The notes under the pieces are model-generated. The model was not told the DNA's origin and did no database searches. It saw nothing but the letters and a program-made list of their open reading frames with translations. The position numbers and the translations under genes were made by a program. From Planococcus glaciei (GTDB lineage: Bacteria > Bacillota > Bacilli > Bacillales_A > Planococcaceae), in assembly GCF_900099655.1 (NCBI RefSeq), contig NZ_FNDC01000021.1, forward strand, positions 1-43,109: a stretch of DNA of 43,109 nt. The letters are read 5' to 3'. Positions 1 to 7,348 of the stretch are shown piece after piece. How positions within the stretch are numbered: position 1 is the stretch's first letter; every line of letters starts with the position of its first letter.

Positions 1-340
1 TGCTGACTTCTGGTTGTTCAGCTGCCCATCACTGGGCAGGTTACCAAGGGTACTTGGCGTTTCAACCAGACCTCCCCGGGTAAGAACGCAATCTTTCCCT
101 CCACCTATCTGCTTCATTTACTGCATGCGACCTTCGGCAGAAAGGGCTTTGCCTTGTTCAGCAGACTCACCCAATCGCACATAGCCTTGTATGAAGTTCG
201 TGTTCCTCAGACCGGAGGTTTGCCGCCCGCTTCCTTCAGATTCCACGTCGCCGTGGACACCCTTGCGCTTGGCTAACGGTTACTTCTGCCTTCACCGTTC
301 GGGACTTGCACCCTATAGATTACGCCCATGCCGGGCACAC
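1..340 (-). mobile_element. Group IIC intron, 5' portion (truncated by window edge)
   Basis: Read on the minus strand the element begins at 340 with GTGTGCCCGG, the GUGYG 5' splice-site signature. It continues with blocks such as CTATAGGGTGCAAGTCCCG and GAAGGCAGAAGTAACCG, which I recognise from bacterial class C introns of the Oceanobacillus iheyensis type (domain I and following). The window ends near where the domain IV maturase/reverse transcriptase ORF would start. That ORF, the catalytic domain V and the 3' splice site are therefore not visible, and completeness cannot be judged. The upstream exon is the T-tract of the efflux gene terminator (342-373). This is the expected target, because IIC introns recognise terminator hairpins instead of using a full EBS2-IBS2 pairing. 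Identification is by remembered sequence and family rules, not by a search. Confidence 0.88.
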
Positions 341-341
341 T

Positions 342-373
342 AAAAAAGGCGGATCCAGTAACCTGGACCCGCC
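342..373 (-). terminator. Intrinsic terminator of the MFS efflux gene; intron target
   Basis: Arms 348-358 and 363-373 form an 11-bp stem with one mismatch (GGCGG..TCCAG against CTGGA..CCGCC) and a 4-nt loop. On the minus strand six Ts (342-347) follow. The group IIC intron begins two bases after this T-run. Confidence 0.9.
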
Positions 374-382
374 TTCCTCAAA

Positions 383-1852
383 TTATTCTGTGACTTCTTT
401 TTGTTTGTAGACAATCTCTTTTTCAGCTTCCGTTGCAGGCCGGACCGGCTTTTTGATGAAGAGCGCCAATGCCAATGCGACGAGTGCGATGAAAGTGGAA
501 ACAAAGAACGAGAAGTTGATGCCGTCCAGCATCGCCAAATTCAAAATATCAGCTGGGTTGGTTCCGCTGGCAGCCAAGTCTTTTGCAGCAGTTTCCGTAC
601 GGGCGTTCATGATGGAGATCAGGAACGCAGAACCGACAGCGCCTGCTACTTGCTGCAGCGTGTTGTTGATGGCTGTACCATGCGGGTATGATTTCATCGG
701 CAATGTGTTCAAGCCGTTCGTCATAACCGGCATCATGACCATTGAAATCCCGAACATCCGCAATGTATAAATCAGCATGATGTTAAGGAAACTCGAATCC
801 AGGCTTAATTGGCTGAACATATAAGTAGTCAGGACAACAATCGCAAGACCTGGAATCGCCAGCACTTTCGCGCCGAAGCGGTCAAACAGCCGTCCGGTGA
901 TCGGCGACATCGCGCCCATAACGAGTGCACCCGGCAACATCAAAAGGCCGGATTCAATCGGGGAGATCCCTTTGATCGTCTGAATGTAAATGGGCATCAA
1001 AATCATTGCGGAGAACATGGACATCGAAACAACGACAGAAATCGCGGAAGACAAAGCAAACATCGGATATTTGTAAATCCGGATTTGAAGCAAAGGTTCG
1101 TCCAGTTTAAGCTGGCGGAAAACGAAAATTACCAGAGAGATGATTCCGACTGCGATGGTGGCCATAACCGTCGGATCGGTCCACCCCATCGTTCCGGCTG
1201 AACTGAATCCGTATAAGATTCCGCCAAACCCAAGAGTTGAAAGAATCAATGACCCGGTATCCAATGAGATGTTGCGGTCTTGGAAGGTCAGGTTCTTCAG
1301 TTTGAATATTCCCAAAGCAAGCGGGATCAACGCAACCGGCAGCACAATCCAGAATAGGACACGCCATGAGTAGTGTTCAACGATAAATCCTGATAGTGTC
1401 GGCCCGATTGCCGGGGCTACGACCATGACAAGTCCGAAAAAGCCCATAGCTGAACCGCGTTTTTCAATTGGGAAAGCAGCCAACATCACATTCATCAGCA
1501 ATGGCATCATTAAAGCGGCACCTGCTGCCTGAACCATACGTCCGGCAAGAAGCACACTGAAAACAGGGGCTGTCGCAGCCATTAATGTCCCCAGCGCAAA
1601 CAGAGACATAGCAACGATGAAAATGGAGCGGTTTGAGTAACGTTGGATCAAATAAGCACTGGCCGGAATCAAAATACCATTCACGAGCATATATGCAGTC
1701 ACAAGCCATTGCGCTGTAGAAGCTTCGATGCCGAAATCAATCATGATGGACGGCAGCGCAATGTTCAATAAAGTCTGGTTAAAAATTGCCACAAAGGCTC
1801 CGGTAAAGAGTATGGCGATTATGCCATAAGGCGGTTTTTTCTGTTCTTTCAT
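383..1852 (-). CDS. MFS multidrug efflux transporter, DHA2 family
   Basis: A 489-residue, very hydrophobic protein of the size and layout of 14-helix drug:H+ antiporters. Visible DHA2 hallmarks are GRMVQAAGAA (104-113), the antiporter motif C-like APAIGPTLSG (146-155) and YSWRVLFWIVLP (161-172). It should sit in the cytoplasmic membrane and export small hydrophobic compounds using the proton gradient; the substrate cannot be read from sequence. The ATG has a GGAGG 9 nt upstream. It is divergent from a 283-residue TetR-type gene. That pairing, including the unusually long regulator, resembles B. subtilis ycnB-ycnC, and LmrB-type pumps are another close parallel. A terminator and then a group IIC intron follow. 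Family assignment is confident; the specific orthologue is not. Confidence 0.9.
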   Translation of the reverse strand: MKEQKKPPYGIIAILFTGAFVAIFNQTLLNIALPSIMIDFGIEASTAQWLVTAYMLVNGILIPASAYLIQRYSNRSIFIVAMSLFALGTLMAATAPVFSVLLAGRMVQAAGAALMMPLLMNVMLAAFPIEKRGSAMGFFGLVMVVAPAIGPTLSGFIVEHYSWRVLFWIVLPVALIPLALGIFKLKNLTFQDRNISLDTGSLILSTLGFGGILYGFSSAGTMGWTDPTVMATIAVGIISLVIFVFRQLKLDEPLLQIRIYKYPMFALSSAISVVVSMSMFSAMILMPIYIQTIKGISPIESGLLMLPGALVMGAMSPITGRLFDRFGAKVLAIPGLAIVVLTTYMFSQLSLDSSFLNIMLIYTLRMFGISMVMMPVMTNGLNTLPMKSYPHGTAINNTLQQVAGAVGSAFLISIMNARTETAAKDLAASGTNPADILNLAMLDGINFSFFVSTFIALVALALALFIKKPVRPATEAEKEIVYKQKEVTE

Positions 1853-1898
1853 TCTTTTATTCCTCCGTATATTCCTTGCGTTTTTTCTTCATTTCACC

Positions 1899-1996
1899 AT
1901 TCTATACTGCCTGTCTATTATTATCAAGTAAAATATACCATTAGTCTAAAATGATTGATTTGTAAGCCTTTACGGGATATGATGGCAGTAGACTAA
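1899..1996. promoter_or_regulatory. Divergent promoters and candidate TetR operators between efflux pump and regulator
   Basis: Plus-strand promoter: TTGATT (1955-1960), 17-bp spacer, TATGAT (1978-1983), serving the TetR gene. Minus-strand promoter: TTGATA (1922-1927), 17-bp spacer, TAGAAT (1899-1904), serving the pump. TTAGTCTA (1941-1948) and its exact reverse complement TAGACTAA (1989-1996) flank the regulator promoter. A further TAGAC lies inside the pump promoter spacer. TAGAC/GTCTA half-sites are typical of TetR-family operators of the LmrA type. Autoregulation and repression of the pump are inferred. Confidence 0.65.
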
Positions 1997-2014
1997 CAGT
2001 ATAAAGGTGAAAAC

Positions 2015-2866
2015 ATGAATCTAAAAAAACAGCAAATTATCAATGCAGCTTACACCCTGTTCATTAATAAAGGCTACAATGCCTCTTCGATCCAGGATAT
2101 CCTGGACGAAGCAGGAGTTTCCAAAGGGACTTTCTACAACTATTTCGCTTCGAAAGCAGAGTGCCTGATTGCCATTATGGAATCGATTGGCAGCGAAATC
2201 CGCCAAAAGCGGATGGCGGCAGCCGTCGGGAAACCGTTGAACAATAGCGATGTGCTGGCTGAACAATTATGCATCCGCATCCAGATGAACCGTGAAAAGA
2301 ATTTGTTTTCCTTATATGAAAGCATTTTTTATTCACAAGACGAGGAATTGAAAAAATTCGCGCGGGAAACTTATTCGTCTGAAATCGAATGGATTGCGAC
2401 ACGGATTGTGGACGTCTTTGGCGAGGAATCGCGTCCGTATGCACTGGAAAATGCAGCCGTCGTCCATGGTTCCATTCAGCAACTGACAAACGTCTGGAAA
2501 CTTACCGCTTCCGAAGAGTTGCCGACAGAACAATTATCGGCTTTCGTCATTAGACGTTTGAAAGAGGCCATTTTGAATCAGATGGCAACAAAAGACCAAT
2601 TCATCACCAAATCAAAAATTCTTCTCGACAATATGAACGAAACCATGTCGCTCGAAGACCTCAGCACTAAACTAAAAACATTGCTTCTTGAGGAAGAAGA
2701 AGACATTAAACAGCTGGTTTCCTTTTTAGCCGATGAACTGGTGTTGAAAACTCCAAGAAAGCCGCTGATTGAAAGCATCTTATCTACTTTGGCCAATAAT
2801 TACTCTTATGAACACGAGCTGGTCATTGCGCTCGAGAAAGTATGGAAAGAACTGCAGCATATGTAA
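2015..2866 (+). CDS. TetR/AcrR family transcriptional regulator (long form)
   Basis: 283 residues. The first 50 or so form a textbook TetR helix-turn-helix: QQIINAAYTLFINKGY followed by ILDEAGVSKGTFYNYFASK. The rest is a large helical ligand and dimer domain, about 90 residues longer than the usual 190-residue members, with an acidic LLLEEEEDIK stretch near 225. The ATG is preceded by AAGGTG at 5 nt. It is divergent from the DHA2 pump and is probably its ligand-relieved repressor (inference from context). B. subtilis YcnC has similar length and the same neighbour type. Transcription ends in a shared two-way terminator. Confidence 0.9.
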   Translation: MNLKKQQIINAAYTLFINKGYNASSIQDILDEAGVSKGTFYNYFASKAECLIAIMESIGSEIRQKRMAAAVGKPLNNSDVLAEQLCIRIQMNREKNLFSLYESIFYSQDEELKKFARETYSSEIEWIATRIVDVFGEESRPYALENAAVVHGSIQQLTNVWKLTASEELPTEQLSAFVIRRLKEAILNQMATKDQFITKSKILLDNMNETMSLEDLSTKLKTLLLEEEEDIKQLVSFLADELVLKTPRKPLIESILSTLANNYSYEHELVIALEKVWKELQHM

Positions 2867-2869
2867 AAC

Positions 2870-2905
2870 AAAAAAGCAGCGCTGCAATTGGCGCTGCCTT
2901 TTTTT
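2870..2905. terminator. Bidirectional terminator between tetR-type gene and amidase
   Basis: A 7-bp perfect stem (2876-2882 with 2891-2897) is preceded by an A-run and followed by seven Ts, so it can work on both strands. The amidase stop codon TAA (2904-2906) overlaps the T-run. Confidence 0.88.
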
Positions 2906-4355
2906 ATGGTTTTTGCCGTCCTTTTACTGCCTGTTCAAAAGCAAAGGCATATTCTATCAAGGCCGGTTCGCTGAACGCATGTCCCGTAAATGTGATGCCG
3001 AACGGCTCGCGATTCGCCGAAAAACTATAAGGAACTGTAATGGATGGAAATCCGGCCGCCGCTCCGATATTGCAGCCGAAATCCTGCGGCAGCACGAGCG
3101 CATCAGCACCTAATTCTTTCAGCGTTGCACCGATTCCCTGTTCGGCTGCTAAATAGCGGTTCCGTTCCAATGCTTCTACGTATTCACGTTCATTCAGCTT
3201 GCCGCTCATGCTGTTGGCCTGCTCGAGAAGATTCTGGCCAAACTTCAGCATGGTTTCGGCATGTTCCTCATTAAAGGCGATTACGTCTTCCATCGATCGG
3301 ATCGGGTTTTGCGGATTGGATTTTGCCAAATATGCATTGAGATCTGCTTTAAATTCGTGGAGCAGAACAGCAAATCCCAAATCGTCCTGATCGGCTCCAA
3401 GGTCGACATTGTCGATAATCTCCGCTCCGCAGCCGCGCAGCGAGTCCAATGCTCTTTCAAATTGCTCCAGCTGCTCTTTCGGGATGTCTTCATCGAACAG
3501 ATTTCTCGGCACACCGAATGTTACGCCTTTTAAGCCGTCTTTATTAAAATGGCGCGTCCAATCGTAGCCTTCAAATTTCCCGGCCATGGCAGAGATGGCG
3601 TCTTTCGGATCTTGGCCGATCAGTGCTGCGAAAACAGTGACTGCATCCTCCACGGTGCGCGCAAGCGGCCCTGGAATGTCCTGTGTATGGGACAGCGGAA
3701 TGATGCCGCTTCGGCTAACCAAGCCGACCGTCGGTTTGATGCCAACCAAACTGTTCTGGGCCGCCGGATTGATGATGGAACCTGAGGTCTCCGTTCCGAT
3801 TGCAGCAGCTGCCAAGTTGGATGCAACTGCTGCTGCAGAGCCGGAACTGGAGCCGCCAACGTCAAATGGCCCGTACGGATTTTTGACTTGTCCGCCGCGG
3901 GAGCTATAGCCGTTGGGCATTTTATCTGACATGAAATTGGCCCATTCCGTCATGTTCGTCTTGCCGAGGATGACGGCCCCGGCTTCCCGCAATTTCGCGG
4001 CGACATGTGCATCCTGCAAGGCATAATGGTCTTTTAGGGCAAGTGATCCTGCACTTGTATGCATTTTATCTGCCGTATTCATATTGTCTTTCAATAACAC
4101 CGGGATGCCGTGCAGCGGCGACCGTTCGCCTTTGGACGCCCGCTCATAATCGCGTGCCTGCGCAATCTGCAGCGCATCGGGATTGAGTTCAAGTATGGCC
4201 GCGGTATTTTTGTCGCGCCGCGAAATATTCTCTTTGTACATCAGGACCAGTTCTTCTGACGTCAATGTTCCGTTCCGCATTTCCTGCTGCAGTTCGGAAA
4301 TGGACATTTCATCTAAACGGTCCTTGCGGAATTCCTCCATTTTTTTATGATGCAT
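2904..4355 (-). CDS. Amidase-signature family hydrolase
   Basis: 483 residues from the ATG at 4355, chosen because GGGAGG lies 7 nt upstream; an in-frame ATG 15 nt further up has no comparable site. The amidase-signature Ser-cisSer-Lys triad is visible: Lys89 in VLLKDN, Ser169 in GGSSSGSA and nucleophile Ser193 in GTETSGSI. Such enzymes hydrolyse amides by way of an acyl-serine intermediate. It lacks the gatC/gatB context and differs from the GatA at 16781-18250, so it is a stand-alone amidase of unknown substrate, probably cytoplasmic since no signal peptide is seen. It converges with the TetR-type gene. Confidence 0.9.
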   Translation of the reverse strand: MHHKKMEEFRKDRLDEMSISELQQEMRNGTLTSEELVLMYKENISRRDKNTAAILELNPDALQIAQARDYERASKGERSPLHGIPVLLKDNMNTADKMHTSAGSLALKDHYALQDAHVAAKLREAGAVILGKTNMTEWANFMSDKMPNGYSSRGGQVKNPYGPFDVGGSSSGSAAAVASNLAAAAIGTETSGSIINPAAQNSLVGIKPTVGLVSRSGIIPLSHTQDIPGPLARTVEDAVTVFAALIGQDPKDAISAMAGKFEGYDWTRHFNKDGLKGVTFGVPRNLFDEDIPKEQLEQFERALDSLRGCGAEIIDNVDLGADQDDLGFAVLLHEFKADLNAYLAKSNPQNPIRSMEDVIAFNEEHAETMLKFGQNLLEQANSMSGKLNEREYVEALERNRYLAAEQGIGATLKELGADALVLPQDFGCNIGAAAGFPSITVPYSFSANREPFGITFTGHAFSEPALIEYAFAFEQAVKGRQKP

Positions 4356-4408
4356 GCCGTTTCCTCCCATTCTTCTATTGATCAGTGCCTATCCAATTTT
4401 TTGTATTG

Positions 4409-4432
4409 AAAAAAGCCGGAGGGCTCCGGCTT
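4409..4432 (-). terminator. Terminator of the FbpA-like small gene
   Basis: The 7-bp stem AGCCGGA/TCCGGCT (4414-4420 with 4425-4431) has a 4-nt loop, followed on the minus strand by Ts. The stop codon of the small ORF (4431-4433) forms the base of the stem. Confidence 0.85.
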
Positions 4433-4580
4433 ACGCTTCTTCTGTATATGTTTTCATCAATTCATACAAAGACAATTCATATAGCTGTCTGCCGTCGATT
4501 TTAAAGACATTCTGCTCGACCAATTGCTCAATGATGGTTGATCGTTTATCTTCGAATTTGGATTCGGGTATTTGGTCCAT
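4431..4580 (-). CDS. Small Fur-regulated basic protein A (FbpA)-like ORF, 49 aa
   Basis: A 49-codon ORF with ATG at 4580 and AAGGAG about 12 nt upstream, ending inside its own terminator. The central segment IEQLVEQNVFKIDGRQLYEL closely matches what I recall of the Fur_reg_FbpA family, whose core is a short helix, then KIDGKQLYELTLSELE. In B. subtilis FbpA family members are small iron-sparing proteins made when Fur repression is lifted. This copy is not notably basic and I see no convincing Fur box upstream, so iron regulation is not supported here. It lies 79 nt downstream of the K+ channel gene in the same direction and may be co-transcribed. The 9-bp direct repeat ACCACTAAT occurs twice in the gap. 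Confidence 0.72.
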   Translation of the reverse strand: MDQIPESKFEDKRSTIIEQLVEQNVFKIDGRQLYELSLYELMKTYTEEA

Positions 4581-4659
4581 TGGGTTCGTTCTCTCCTTGT
4601 TGAAGTCTCCCTTTTCTTTACCACTAATGTGTTTTTATGAAACCTAAAAAACCACTAAT

Positions 4660-5427
4660 TCACTTTAAAATCGAATCTACAGCCAATTTCGCAATCGTCG
4701 CATTTGAAAGAATAAAGTTGTCCACTTTTACGTGCGAGAAATTCGGAATATGCTCTTCCCGCTCCACCTCAACTGTCGTATGCACTTCAGGTGAAATGCG
4801 TTCTACAGCACAGGCAATCATCAAGGATTTTCCGTCTGCCAGAACCTGGTCTTCGATTTTATCATCGGAGAAAATCAGCAAAGCATCTGCCTGTTTCACA
4901 TTGGCTTTGTTCAACACTTCTCCGTCGGTCGCTCTGCCTTTAATAAAATGAATGCGTTCATGGACTTCTTTCGCTTTGTCGATGGTATCGATGATCACAA
5001 TCTCGACTTTTGGATCTCTTGCTAAAATTTCCTTGATGGCGTTTTCCGCTTTATGCGACCAATCAATGATGACAATATGGTTTTTCCCCTCGTACACCAA
5101 ACCACCGCTTTCTTTTTGTCTTCTGTAAAGCGTAATGCTGTCAATCGCTTTTCCGATAAATGTCGCAAACAACCCGATGCCGACAATGTAGAGAAAAACG
5201 ATTGTATAGATTCTGCCAAGCGCCGTTACTGGAAAAAGGTCGCCGTAACCTACTGTCAGCATCGTGGTCATCGTAAACCAGAGCGCGTCAAAGTTCCCCC
5301 CAAAGGTTTGCGGCTCAATAAGCGGCAGCAGCAATGTACTCAGCAAAATCAATACCGCTGTACACGATGTCAAAATCACCCAAGAAAGGGTCGTCGCTTT
5401 AAAGTACAGTTTTTTTAAAATGATCAT
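4660..5427 (-). CDS. Two-helix K+ channel with C-terminal RCK/TrkA-N domain
   Basis: 255 residues from the ATG at 5427, which has AAAGGGACGGG just upstream; in-frame ATGs further out would add 13 or 27 residues. TM1 is about residues 15-36, the pore helix and selectivity filter read TMLTVGYGD (filter TVGYGD, 58-63), TM2 is about 72-92, and a cytoplasmic RCK-like domain starts near NHIVIIDW (116-123). This is the architecture of B. subtilis YugO and archaeal MthK. It should conduct K+ across the membrane under ligand control. The residue where MthK-type RCK domains have the first Gly of the nucleotide loop appears to be Asp here (IIDWSHK), so ligand binding may differ. Confidence 0.88.
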   Translation of the reverse strand: MIILKKLYFKATTLSWVILTSCTAVLILLSTLLLPLIEPQTFGGNFDALWFTMTTMLTVGYGDLFPVTALGRIYTIVFLYIVGIGLFATFIGKAIDSITLYRRQKESGGLVYEGKNHIVIIDWSHKAENAIKEILARDPKVEIVIIDTIDKAKEVHERIHFIKGRATDGEVLNKANVKQADALLIFSDDKIEDQVLADGKSLMIACAVERISPEVHTTVEVEREEHIPNFSHVKVDNFILSNATIAKLAVDSILK

Positions 5428-5534
5428 CTGTTTCCCGTCCCTTTCTTTTTTTGACAGAAAATTCATTTTTCCTTTAGTATACACTTTCTTCCTGCTGGCA
5501 TTTGCCATTTTTCAGAAAAAAGCGGCTTTATGAA

Positions 5535-5572
5535 AACAAAAAAGCCTGACGTCCTTAAGGGACATCAGGCTT
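5535..5572 (-). terminator. T-tailed terminator hairpin, left copy flanking element A
   Basis: A 13-bp stem (5542-5554 with 5560-5572) is followed on the minus strand by six Ts. In sense it belongs to the dus gene, although 640 bp of repeat element lies between. A second copy of the hairpin lies at 6168-6199 (27 of 31 positions identical). Confidence 0.85.
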
Positions 5573-6168
5573 AAGCTTCTAGACTAAAGATTTTTTATAC
5601 TTGAGAGATGAGTTAACATACACCTGGACATCCCGGATCCTCCGTTTCAGCCGGACGCATTCCGCGGGCTCGCACCGAACTAACTCGGAACTGACGTCCC
5701 GAGTGGATTTCGGCACTTCACTATCCCGCTGGAGTCGCCGGCTTTCACTCCGGATCCCTAACATGATGGCTATTAAGAGGCGTCGCTTTTCCTCATAAAG
5801 ATGTTTGTTGAAACTTGAAATTGGATTCAATTCATATTCACTAATGAATCAAAGAGAAGCTCCAACCGGTTCGGCCACGAAGACTCCTGTGGGAGCAGTG
5901 AAGGAGCAACGCGACGGAGCGACGAAAGCTGAAGACCCCGCAGGCAAGACATCGGCCGAAGCTAGTGAGGCCATGTCTTTGCGACGAAGCTAGCGCAGCG
6001 ATGCAACGCTCTTTCATGTTTCGAAGCTAGCGAAGCGATGCAGAAACAGGAGCAGCGGGTTTTCAAAGAGGCGAGGAGGCTGAAGCTGAACCCACGGAAA
6101 GCGAAGTGGCCGGTCCGGTTGGTTTTATGCACGCTATACATCTCATCTAGGCTTTGTCTACAGTCTGA
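5573..6168. repeat. Intergenic element A (596 bp) bounded by inverted repeats and duplicated terminator
   Basis: No credible gene. The left end AGCTTCTAGACTAAAG and the right end GGCTTTGTCTACAGTCTGA form imperfect terminal inverted repeats around TAGACAAAG. Inside are a left palindromic module (5632-5758, from CCCGGATCC to CCGGATCC) and a right module (5862-6121). The right module is closed by the inverted repeat CCAACCGG..CGGCCAC / GTGGCCGGTCCGGTTG and contains ACTCCTGTGGGA and GACCCCGCAGG landmarks. The same order of modules occurs at 12207-12668. It sits between two copies of the dus terminator stem. Compared with element B the right module carries about 140 extra bases, including three 20-nt imperfect repeats (5956, 5984 and 6021). 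It is probably mobile or formerly mobile; no transposase is present. Confidence 0.75.
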
Positions 6169-6199
6169 AGCCTGACGCCCTCCAGGGACATCAGGCTCA
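6168..6199 (-). terminator. Second copy of the dus terminator stem, right of element A (no T-run)
   Basis: The 31-nt stem-loop is the same as 5542-5572 except for four positions, mostly in the loop. It lies 13 nt beyond the dus stop codon, but on the minus strand it is followed by CAGACTGTAG rather than Ts. It has therefore probably lost termination activity, with the T-tailed copy at 5535 left to do the job. Confidence 0.7.
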
Positions 6200-6211
6200 G
6201 CCTAGCACTCT

Positions 6212-7204
6212 TTAATTTTTCAAAACAATGTCGTTTTGCTGTACATCATTCAACTCGAAATTTTCGAGCAGTGCACGCACTTCCTCGGTAGATTTGGTGT
6301 TCATTAATTGATTTCTCAATTCGCCCGCTCCCCGGAAGCCTTTGACATATATTTTAAAGAATCGATGAAGCGCCGTTACGGAACGGGGCACTTCTTCAAT
6401 GTATTGATCATGCAGATCCAGATGCAGGCGCAGAAGATTCAGGTATTCCTCGCTGCTGTGTTCTTGCGGCTCTTTTTCAAAAGCGAACGGATTTTTGAAA
6501 ATCCCGCGTCCGATCATGACGCCGTCCACTCCGTACTGCTCCACAAGTTTCATTCCCATTTCCCGGTCCAGGATGTCTCCGTTAATGGTGAGCAGCGTAT
6601 CCGGTGCGATGCGGTCACGCAATTCTTTGATTTCCGGAATCAGCTCCCAGTGTGCATCGGCCTGGCTCATTTCTTTTCGGGTGCGCAAATGGATCGACAG
6701 GTTGGCAATATCCTGTTTCAAAATATGCGTCAGCCATTCCCGCCATTCCTCTATTTCGGAATAACCCAGTCTTGTTTTTACACTGACCGGAAGCCCGCCT
6801 GCTTTTGCGGCCTGGATGATTTCTGCCGCCACATCCGGGCGCAGGATCAGGCCGCTGCCTTTTCCTCTGGTCGCGACATTTGGAACCGGGCAGCCCATAT
6901 TCAGGTCAATTCCTTTAAAGCCCAGTTCTGCCATGCCAATGCTCATTTGGCGGAAGTTCTCGGGCTTGTCTCCCCAAATATGGGCAACCATCGGCTGCTC
7001 ATCTTCCGTAAACATCAAACGTCCGCGTACACTTTTCTGCCCTTCCGGATGGCAATAGCTTTCTGTATTTGTAAACTCCGTGAAAAACACATCCGGCCGT
7101 CCTGCTGCGCTGACGACATGGCGGAATACCACATCCGTCACGTCTTCCATGGGAGCAAGCACGAAAAATGGCTTCGGCAAGTCTTGCCAAAAATTTTCTT
7201 TCAT
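6212..7204 (-). CDS. tRNA-dihydrouridine synthase (Dus family)
   Basis: 330 residues from the ATG at 7204 (AAAGGA about 11 nt upstream). It is an FMN-dependent TIM-barrel enzyme that reduces uridines in tRNA using NADPH. Visible features are the N-terminal [11 protein letters not shown] flavin loop, catalytic Cys105 in [19 protein letters not shown], and [12 protein letters not shown] near the phosphate-binding end of the barrel. The sequence is of the shorter DusC-like type rather than the DusB lineage that sits beside lysS in Bacillus. Which tRNA position it modifies cannot be read. It is downstream of rlmCD on the same strand (gap about 140 bp), so two RNA-modification genes are neighbours. 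Confidence 0.9.
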   Translation of the reverse strand: MKENFWQDLPKPFFVLAPMEDVTDVVFRHVVSAAGRPDVFFTEFTNTESYCHPEGQKSVRGRLMFTEDEQPMVAHIWGDKPENFRQMSIGMAELGFKGIDLNMGCPVPNVATRGKGSGLILRPDVAAEIIQAAKAGGLPVSVKTRLGYSEIEEWREWLTHILKQDIANLSIHLRTRKEMSQADAHWELIPEIKELRDRIAPDTLLTINGDILDREMGMKLVEQYGVDGVMIGRGIFKNPFAFEKEPQEHSSEEYLNLLRLHLDLHDQYIEEVPRSVTALHRFFKIYVKGFRGAGELRNQLMNTKSTEEVRALLENFELNDVQQNDIVLKN

Positions 7205-7348
7205 TGCACTACATATCCTTTCATTTGAAAACAAAAGCAGCTGCTTTAAAAGTACAAGCCGGCACTTTTAAACAGTCTACTTTTGAATCAATCCGTATTC
7301 AATTCATTGTCATTTATGATTCATCTATAAAAAGCGTTTCGATAATTG

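Noticed and set aside
4581..4659. A Fur box upstream of the FbpA-like gene
   Set aside because: The AT-rich gap has a 9-bp direct repeat but no inverted GATAAT-type hexamers.
5579..5830. An 83-codon open frame on the minus strand inside element A
   Set aside because: It runs through the palindromic left module, has no ribosome binding site, is Arg/Ser-rich as expected from GC-rich repeats, and has no counterpart in element B.
5542..6199. Flanking hairpins of element A read as attL/attR of a tyrosine recombinase
   Set aside because: The direct repeats around A and B are unrelated to each other, while the elements are homologous. Site-specific integration would need a matching attP in each element. 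No integrase gene is present.
6308..7228. A 306-codon open frame on the plus strand opposite dus
   Set aside because: It mirrors the dus coding frame, has no ribosome site or recognisable domain, and dus itself is clearly the real gene.
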